Shown one piece after another: positions 57,513-64,000 of a stretch of DNA of 64,000 nucleotides (its first letter is position 1; each line of letters begins with the position of its first letter). The stretch is from Aspidapion aeneum (taxonomy: Eukaryota > Arthropoda > Insecta > Coleoptera > Brentidae), in NCBI GenBank assembly GCA_963576565.1, contig OY755038.1, forward strand, positions 60,922,366-60,986,365, written 5' to 3'. Both the position numbers and the translations under genes were made by a program. Below the pieces are notes generated by a model. That model ran no database searches, was not told where the DNA came from, and worked only from the letters and a program-made list of their open reading frames with translations.

Positions 57513-58149
57513 AGGCTAGGTACAATTAAAAGTTATTCTGGCTTCCTAAACATTCCTACTTTAGACTGATCGTCCAGGTTTACCTCGAGGCTCGAAGTCC
57601 CGATAGGTTTGAAGTTTGTTTTGCTTGATTTAATATTTAAGTAATATATCTCTAACAATGCCGTTAATAATCGCGAGTCTAACAAACTTTAAAGATACTG
57701 TGTGTTATTTTAAAACAAATCGATGTAAAACAATATCCATGTAAAATACAAAACTAAAAGGTTTGGAATTTTTTTAAAAAAATCATGTTTTTGCACAGAG
57801 TCTACCTGATTGGAAGCACGGCAGAATCACAGGAATATGACTCTAGAAACTATAACCATTTTAACCAAAAAGGGCAAAATTTAGAGTAATCCCACAGAAA
57901 TATTATTTTTTTATCATTGTAGATAAGTACTATAACTAATATTATATCTAATAGAATATATCTTCCAGGATGCAGTGACCCTAAATATGTTTACTGAGTT
58001 AAGCCATCCAGCGGCCAGGTATAAAAGCTTGCGAGAGAGCAACGATTATAATAATCGTTGGCGAGAGAGATCACTGCATACAACATAAGTTTACATGATG
58101 TACGATTAGAAATAATACGTTTAATAATAATATTAAATAAATATAAAGC
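57513..58149. other. Non-coding spacer with a hairpin
   Basis: GCGAGAGAGCAACGATTATA at 58030 is followed by AATAATCGTTGGCGAGAGAG; the inner AACGATTAT/ATAATCGTT pairs. Nothing else was recognised. Confidence 0.45.
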
Positions 58150-59620
58150 TTAAATCTGGAAAAGCTAGCGGACCTGGAGGAATATATGCTAAAATGCTCA
58201 AATATGGATCAGAGAAACTAATTGAAAATCTCACATATATTATCAATCAAGGCATAAACGGACATCCAGTACCTGATGATTGGAAAATTGCATTCATATA
58301 CTCAATACATAAAAAAGGAAACAAGCTGGATTGCAACAATTATAGAGGAATTTCAGTAACCATTACTCTAAGTAGATTGTACGGTAGGATTCTTAGAGAT
58401 CTAATAGAGAATGATTTTCATGAGCAAGAAGAAGAAGAGCGAAGTGGGTTTCGTGCAGGCAGATCTTGTAGTGATAATGTTTTTTGTCTTAAACAAGTCA
58501 TTGAGAAAAGGAGCGCCAGAGATATAGAGACTCATGTTGCCTTTGTGGACCTACAAAAAGCATATGATACCGTTCCAGTAGAAGAACTATGGACAGTGTT
58601 AGAGCAGACTAATATCAGCCATATACATACATAAAAGCGATGAAAAAACTATACAATGGGTAAAACTCTGGAATTAAAATTGGAAATCGACTTTCAAAAG
58701 AATTCCTCGTAACAGAAGGCTTAAGACAGGGATGTTGTATCTCTCCAACTCTTTTTAAAATATATATCGCAGTAGCTCTAAAAACTGGAAACGGAAAGTG
58801 CCCGGCATGGGAATACAACTTAACGACCGATTTACCATATACACACTACAGTTTGCTGACGACCAAGTAATAGCTAATGATAAAGAAGACATGGAGTATA
58901 TGATGAGAAAGTTAATGGAAGAATACCAAAAGTGGGGATTAACAGTGAACGTGGACAAGACACAGTACTTATGTATTGGAAACGAATCCAGTGAGTTACA
59001 ACTAGACAATGGACAAGTAATATCTCCATGCAATGAGTATGTATACTTGGGTGTCACATTTGATAAGACAGGAACAGACTGTAAAGAACTGGAAAAAAGA
59101 ATAGTAAAAGCAAAAAAGGTTATTGGATGTCTTAACAGTATTTTATGGAGCAGAGTGAAAAAAAGAATGTTAAATTTAACATATATGAAACAATGGTGAA
59201 AAGCACGCTGTTGTATGGAATAGAGACTTGTCGCGTAACAGAAAAATACAAAACAAAAATGGAAAGGGGCATCGAAGGAGGCATAATGGATGCAATAAGA
59301 AGATCAATGAGAATATCTAGAACAGATCACATAAGAAATGAGATCATAAAAGAAAGAATGGGAATCGAAGGAGGCATAACGGATGACATCACTAAAAGAT
59401 AGATGGTACGGCCATGTACAACGGATGAACGACGAAAGATTACCAAAGCAGGTCCGAGAATGGCAACCAATAGGGCGCAGAAAAAGAGGGCGTCCTAAAC
59501 TAGAATGGCAACAGTCAATCCAAAGATCAATGAGTCAAAAAAATCTGACAGAAGATGATTGTCAGGATCGAAGGAGGTGGAGAATAAGCGTCGGACAACG
59601 TAGAAAAACGTTCTAAACCG
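58150..59620 (+). pseudogene. RTE-like reverse transcriptase, 5' truncated and frameshifted
   Basis: Starts within the reverse transcriptase (SGKASGPGGIYAKMLKYG), then HPVPDDWK, NYRGISVTITLSRLYGRIL, AFVDLQKAYDTVP (first catalytic D) and, after a frame change near 58620 and a TAA, GLRQGCCISPTLF and the catalytic FADD at about 58852. It continues with KWGLTVNVDKTQYLCIG, YVYLGVTFD and, in further frames, IRNEIIKERMGIEGG, WYGHVQRMNDERLPKQ and GRRKRGRPK. The endonuclease is missing. At least three frame changes make it inactive. It is the longest of several copies in this window. Confidence 0.9.
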
Positions 59621-59754
59621 ACTAAATAATAATAATAAGTACAATACAGTCCCAGAATTTCCCTCACACGCTATATCTCTGTTAATAGTGAATATAAAAT
59701 ATTTTAAAACACGGGGTTTTTAATGATGCCTACTAGCCCTAGCATCAAGTCGTC

Positions 59755-60162
59755 AATAGCTATTTTCCTATCAAGTGTGGAAAATCCACTTTTTCCGCAC
59801 GAGACTGTCTAGTTGACCGTTGAAAAAGATTTTCCACAAGAGTTAGGAAAAATTGTTTTTCTACAAGCGTCAGAAAAACATAAAAAAATTAAATGATATA
59901 GAAAAATACAGTGTTATAGTCACGCGACTTTTTCCAAAAAACAAGTGTTTTATAGAAATTTGACATCTTACCTTTTCACCATAGCAACCAAGACATTTTG
60001 TTGGCATTATTGTTAATAGAAACTTCAAATCTATACAGGTTTTTTTTTAATTTGACATTTCTCTGCGGAAATATTTTCGACACTAGTGCGGCAAAGTAAA
60101 ATTTTTTGCACTAAAAATAGTGTGGAAAATCAAATTTTCCACACGCTTGTAGAAACAATATT
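59755..60162. mobile_element. Non-autonomous relative of the recombinase element, copy 1
   Basis: About 408 bp. The left end AATAGCTATTTTCCTATCAA then GTGTGGAAAATCC...CCGCAC matches 22599-22644. An internal GAAAAAGATTTTCCACAAGA followed by GTTAGG corresponds to the left module end at 22726. The right end has an AGTGCGGCAAAGT...TTTGCACT palindrome (60085-60112), GTGTGGAAAATCAAATTTTC then CACAC (60120-60144), and GCTTGTAG like GCGAGTAGG. No recombinase gene. Its decay relative to the 22.6-kb element suggests an older insertion. Confidence 0.72.
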
Positions 60163-60415
60163 TTTTCATGCATCAACCCCTAAGTAGCCACCACCAAGTT
60201 TTTTTTCTGAAATGGCAGCTCCTATTTTTTTAATTAAAATACAGGTACATAATTTAGATGGCTACGATTATCATTTTTTAACAAGTGGAAACAGTGTAAC
60301 TACAAAAATAAAAAGTGGGCCAATTTTTAATGACATTACAGAAAATGACAATAAAAGTATAAAATTGAAAAGGACCTAAAACAATTATTTAATAACATCG
60401 AAGGAGGCATAACGG

Positions 60416-60649
60416 ATGACATCACTAAAAGATAGATGGTACGGCCATGTACAACGGATGAACGACGAAAGATTACCAAAGCAGGTCCTAGAATGGCAAC
60501 CAATAGGGCGCAGAAAAAGAGGGCGTCCTAAACTAGAATGGCAACAGTCAATCCAAAGATCAATGAGTCAAAAAAATCTGACAGAAGATGATTGTCAGGA
60601 TCGAAGGAGGTGGAGAATAGGCGTCGGACAACGTAGAAAAACGTTCTAA
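60416..60649 (+). pseudogene. Duplicated RTE-like C-terminal fragment
   Basis: 77 codons, identical to 59383-59616 except for a couple of residues (WYGHVQRMNDERLPKQVLEW, GRRKRGRPK). Present only because of the 1,033-bp duplication. Confidence 0.9.
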
Positions 60650-60790
60650 ACCGACTAAATAATAATAATAAGTACAATACAGTCCCAGAATTTCCCTCAC
60701 ACGCTATATCTCTGTTAATAGTGAATATAAAATATTTTAAAACACGGTGTTTTTAATGATGCCTACTAGCCCTTATAGCATCAAGTCGTC

Positions 60791-61199
60791 AATAGCTATT
60801 TTCCTATCAAGTGTGGAAAATCCACTTTTTCCGCACGAGACTGTCTAGATGACCGTTGAAAAAGATTTTCCACAAGAGTTAGGAAAAATTGTTTTTTCTA
60901 CAAGCGTCAGAAAAACATAAAAAAATTAAATGATATAGAAAAATACAGTGTTATAGTCACGCGACTTTTTCCAAAAAACAAGTGTTTTATAGAAATTTGA
61001 CATCTTACCTTTTCACCATAGCAACCAAGACATTTTGTTGGCATTATTGTTAATAGAAACTTCAAATCTATACAGGTTTTTTTTAAATTTGACATTTCTA
61101 TGCGGAAATATTTTCGACACTAGTGCGGCCAAGTAAAATTTTTTGCACTAAAAATAGTGTGGAAAATCAAATTTTCCACACGCTTGTAGAAACAATATT
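60791..61199. mobile_element. Non-autonomous relative of the recombinase element, copy 2
   Basis: The duplicated copy of 59755-60162 within the second 1,033-bp unit, with a few base changes. Same ends and palindromes. Confidence 0.72.
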
Positions 61200-61204
61200 T
61201 TTTC

Positions 61205-61692
61205 ATGCCCCTAAGTAGCCACCACCAAGTTTTTTTTCTGAAATGGCAGCTCCTATTTTTTTTATTAAAATACAGGTACATAATTTAGATGGCTACGATT
61301 ATCATTTTTTAACAAGTGGAAACAGTGTAACTACAAAAATAAAAAGTGGGCCAATTTTTAATGACATTACAGAAAATGACAATAAAAGTATAAAATTAAA
61401 AAGGACCTAAAACAATTATTTAATAACACGCGTGTATACATGGTGTCCCCGAATTTCCTTTACACGCTATATCTCCGTTAGTGTAGCGGCCAAGGGAGCA
61501 GAATTTTAACATTGTAATGGGTCATAATAAAAAATAGTATTTATCTATATATATTTTATAAATACTTTTTTACTTAAAGCAAAATACCTATTTTAAATAA
61601 AAACAAAACATACGGGGTTGTATTTAGAATTGGCAGTAGATTTAAGAGTGCAATTTGAAAAAAAAGTCGGTAGTGGCTACTTAGGGGTTAAT
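61205..61692. mobile_element. Small element with CCCCTAAGTAGCCACCACC inverted ends
   Basis: CCCCTAAGTAGCCACCACC at about 61208 is inverted at 61669-61690 (GGTAGTGGCTACTTAGGGG). The same left end, AACCCCTAAGTAGCCACCAC, occurs at 60177 in the first duplicated unit, where the right part is cut off by the duplication border. About 0.48 kb, no coding capacity. Confidence 0.62.
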
Positions 61693-62335
61693 GTAAATAA
61701 GGTACTTATTTGGGTTTTTTAGAAGAAAAAAACAAAAACACGCCAGCTTCGTTTTTTTAGGGGCTTTTTCTCAGATGCAAAAAAAATTAAGTCTGTTAAT
61801 AGGATTAGGTGGGATCTAATCGAAAAAAAAAAGTTGTGTGCTAGCAAAACGAAATCGACCCAGATTGGCTCAATCTAGTCTTATGTCAATATACCAGCGC
61901 AAATACTAGAAATTTCTTCATTTTTTTCCAGAAAAATTTTGGTTTAGATATCGTCTATTTTAAACATAATTAATAGACATTGCGAGGTTTGAATTTCTTT
62001 ACTATTCCATGGGCTAGCTACTGGCGTATAAGATTTAATTAATACTTAGGTGCCTACATGTGTATTTTATATATAATATTAAAGTATTTTTTAATAATGT
62101 AAGAGTTTTAGAAAACTATACCTATTATTTAATAATAAAATAATAGGAACTGAAATTATACTACTGGAGAACATGCTAAAAACGATTTCGATTACCTCAG
62201 CTAATTCATAAGCGGCCCCTTCGTTCTTTGAGATGACCTCAGGTGCCATCTAACCATATCTAGTGAAACTTTCAGCGTAAGTTCAACGAATTCAGCCAAG
62301 AAATTTTGCAAAATAAGGCAACATCGCACCCGCAT
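61693..62335. other. Non-coding spacer
   Basis: A+T-rich, with no feature recognised. Confidence 0.45.
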
Positions 62336-62930
62336 TTTCGACTTTTTTACGGTTCGAGCTTTTTACGTTTCGACATAATTACGTTTCGATGATTTTGCGT
62401 CTCTTCTCCATTGCGTATCGCGCGTTTAATTTTCGACTTTTTTACGTTTCGACATTTTTACGGATCGACGAAATTACGATTCGTTTAAATTATTTTCTTC
62501 TACATTATTTTCGACAATTTTACGGATCGACAAAATTACGTTTCGCTTAAATTGCTTTCTTCTCTTTTATTTTTCGATTTTATTATATTTCGACTTTTTT
62601 ACGGTTTGACAATTTTATGATTCGATTTTTTTACGGTTCGATCATTCTGCGAATCGACTTAACTACGTTTCGATGATTTTACGTTTTGATGCTTTTCCGT
62701 TTCGACATTTTTACGGGTCGACGAAATAACGCTTCGTCTAAATTATTTTCTACTATATTATTTTTGACAATTTTACGGATCGACAAAACTACGTTTCGTT
62801 TAAATTATTTTCGTCTATTTTACTTTCGATTTTTTTATTTTCGACTAAATTACGGTTCGGCATTTTTTTTTTCGACCTTTTTACGTTTCGACAAAACTTT
62901 TTTCGATGTTTTTGTGGCGAGCCGATTGGA
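62336..62930 (-). repeat. Array of TCGAAA / CGTAAAA words, reverse
   Basis: The reverse-complement counterpart of 53894-54480, with the words in the same order (for example CGCAATGGAGAAGAGACGCA in both) and scattered substitutions. At its right edge it meets reverse transcriptase sequence at GATTGGAAAATTGCAAC. Confidence 0.87.
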
Positions 62931-63325
62931 AAATTGCAACAATTACAGAGGAATTTCAGTAACCATTACTCTAAGTAGATTGTACGATACGTTTCTTAGA
63001 GATCTAATAGAGAATGATTTTCATGAACAAGAAGAAGAGCAAAGTGGGTTTCGTGTAGGCAGATCTTGTGGTGATAATGTTTTTTTTCTGTAACAAGTAA
63101 TTGACAAAAGCAGTGCCAGAAATACAGAGACTCATGTTACCTTATCGATATATCGCAATAGCCATCTAAAACTGAAAACGAAAAGTACGCGGCACGGGAA
63201 TACAACTTGCTGATAAAGATAATGATAAAGAAGACATGGAGTATAATATAATACAAAAGTTAACGGAAGAATACCAGAATATTTATGTATTGGAAATGAA
63301 TCAAGTGAGTTAGAACAAGACAACG
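62931..63325 (+). pseudogene. RTE-like reverse transcriptase fragment with deletions
   Basis: W-K followed by NCNNYRGISVTITLSRLYD, then FHEQEEEQSGFRVGRSC as at 58.3-58.5 kb. The catalytic region is deleted after about 63140. Short pieces matching 58770-58990 (KKDMEY-like, LCIGNE-like) follow, scrambled by indels, up to the minisatellite. Confidence 0.82.
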
Positions 63326-63428
63326 GTCTAGGACAACTGGGCGCCGCCAACTCGGCGCCGCCAACTGGGCGCCGGGCCAACTGGGCGCCGGGCCAACTCG
63401 GCGCCGCCAACTTGGCGCCGAACTAAAA
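63326..63428. repeat. GGCGCC minisatellite, copy 3
   Basis: About seven units of AACTGGGCGCCGCC and GGGCGCCGGGCC after GGTCTAGGACA, ending CTTGGCGCCGAACTAAAATT. The flanks match copy 1. Confidence 0.85.
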
Positions 63429-63544
63429 TTTTATTTTTTTGATAAAATGTGTAGATGGAAAATAAAATATATTATTTATATAAAAACATCTTAAAAAAAT
63501 CCTTTACGCAATTTTTTACAAGTTTTTATTTTCTGTCTAACTAT

Positions 63545-64000
63545 CTATCAAATCTTGTGAAGCGTTTTTGACACACTTCCCATTATCCGATTTGGATGAA
63601 ATTTGGTACACACGTAGTGGTCCCATGACAATACAACATTAAGAAAAAAATATCCTCTCACCCCTACCCCCACCCCTTCAATAGAAAAATGTGTTTTTGA
63701 CACACTTCCCGTTATCCGATTTGGATAAAATTTGGTACACACATAGTGGTCCGATGATAATACAACAATAAGATAAAAATATCCTCCCACCCCTACCCCC
63801 ACCCCCTTCCATAGAAAAATTTGTTTTTGACACACATCCCGTTATCCGACTTGGATGAAATTTGGTATACATATAGTGATCCGATGACAATACAATATTA
63901 AGGAAAAAATATCCTCCCACCTCTACCCCCACCCCCTTTCATGGAAAAATGAGTTTTTGACACACTTCCCATTATCCGATTTGGATAAAATTTGGTATTC
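63545..64000. repeat. 129-bp satellite, array 2 (continues past the window)
   Basis: TTTTTGACACACTTCCC starts at about 63565, 63694, 63824 and 63954 (period 129-130). The same unit as array 1, including the C-rich CCCCTACCCCCACCCC block and GATGAAATTTGGTA. It is introduced by CTAACTATCTATCAAATCTT. Confidence 0.93.

Larger units (their letters stand above)
59366..61430. repeat. 1,033-bp tandem duplication of RTE tail plus MITE
   Basis: ATCGAAGGAGGCATAACGGA begins at 59366 and again at 60399. The units 59366-60398 and 60399-61430 are nearly identical (a few substitutions and small indels, e.g. CCCTAGC versus CCCTTATAGC). Each carries the RTE 3' end, a palindromic MITE and GGACCTAAAACAATTATTTA at its end. 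A further partial start at about 61435 repeats the CCCGAATTTCC...ACACGC phrase of 59652 and 60688. Confidence 0.92.

Overview
This is repeat-dense, A+T-rich nuclear DNA of an animal, most likely an insect with a large genome. The evidence is a young Ty3/Gypsy element, a decayed BEL/Pao element, RTE-like, jockey/I-like and other non-LTR fragments, and mariner, pogo-like, hAT-like and Harbinger-like pieces. There are also many foldback elements and satellites with 113 to 145 bp units. The species cannot be told from the sequence. I found no convincing host gene, tRNA or rRNA; essentially every supportable feature is a mobile element, its remains, or a tandem repeat.

Layout. 0-1.3 kb: 145-bp satellite. 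2.37-8.93 kb: nearly complete Gypsy element with 384-bp LTRs (4 differences), a 4-bp target duplication, gag and pol, broken once in the reverse transcriptase. Its untranslated leader is a seven-unit, exactly 113-bp-periodic array, and each unit holds a perfect heat-shock-element trimer. 11-15.2 kb: inverted/tandem repeats and three tandem retroelement fragments. 15.6-17.5 kb: 5'-truncated non-LTR reverse transcriptase. 17.6-27.6 kb: three copies of a roughly 0.6-kb foldback element. The middle copy has grown to 8 kb by expansion of its internal CAGA/CTGT microsatellite to 3.75 kb and by insertion of a tyrosine-recombinase element.

The tyrosine-recombinase element (about 22,599-26,460) is the most unusual object. 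It has two intact, 99%-identical 396-aa recombinase genes in head-to-tail units of exactly 1,729 bp. Each unit is bounded by a 27-bp palindrome (13-bp arms), and inverted termini built from the same palindrome surround the pair. A related foldback copy at 27.0-27.6 kb approximates the unoccupied target. Two short non-autonomous relatives lie at 59.8 and 60.8 kb.

28-40 kb: foldback elements, a pogo-like deletion derivative, RTE debris, 129-bp satellite, an apparently perfect 715-bp tandem duplication and a segmental duplication. 40.17-46.57 kb: a 6.4-kb composite with 17-bp terminal inverted repeats and TA duplications, whose empty site is preserved in the paralogous segment at 39.17 kb. It carries a 5'-truncated BEL/Pao pol whose catalytic YxDD region is deleted. 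46.9-53.1 kb: hAT-like, I-like, Harbinger-like and mariner remnants. 53.9-64 kb: RTE fragments, a 1,033-bp tandem duplication, two oppositely oriented 0.6-kb arrays of TCGAAA/CGTAAAA words, a GGCGCC minisatellite and 129-bp satellite running off the end.

The genes do not form a host pathway. The only plausibly active proteins are the two recombinases and, apart from one frameshift, the Gypsy gag-pol. Coordinates of repeats are read by eye and may be off by a few bases.
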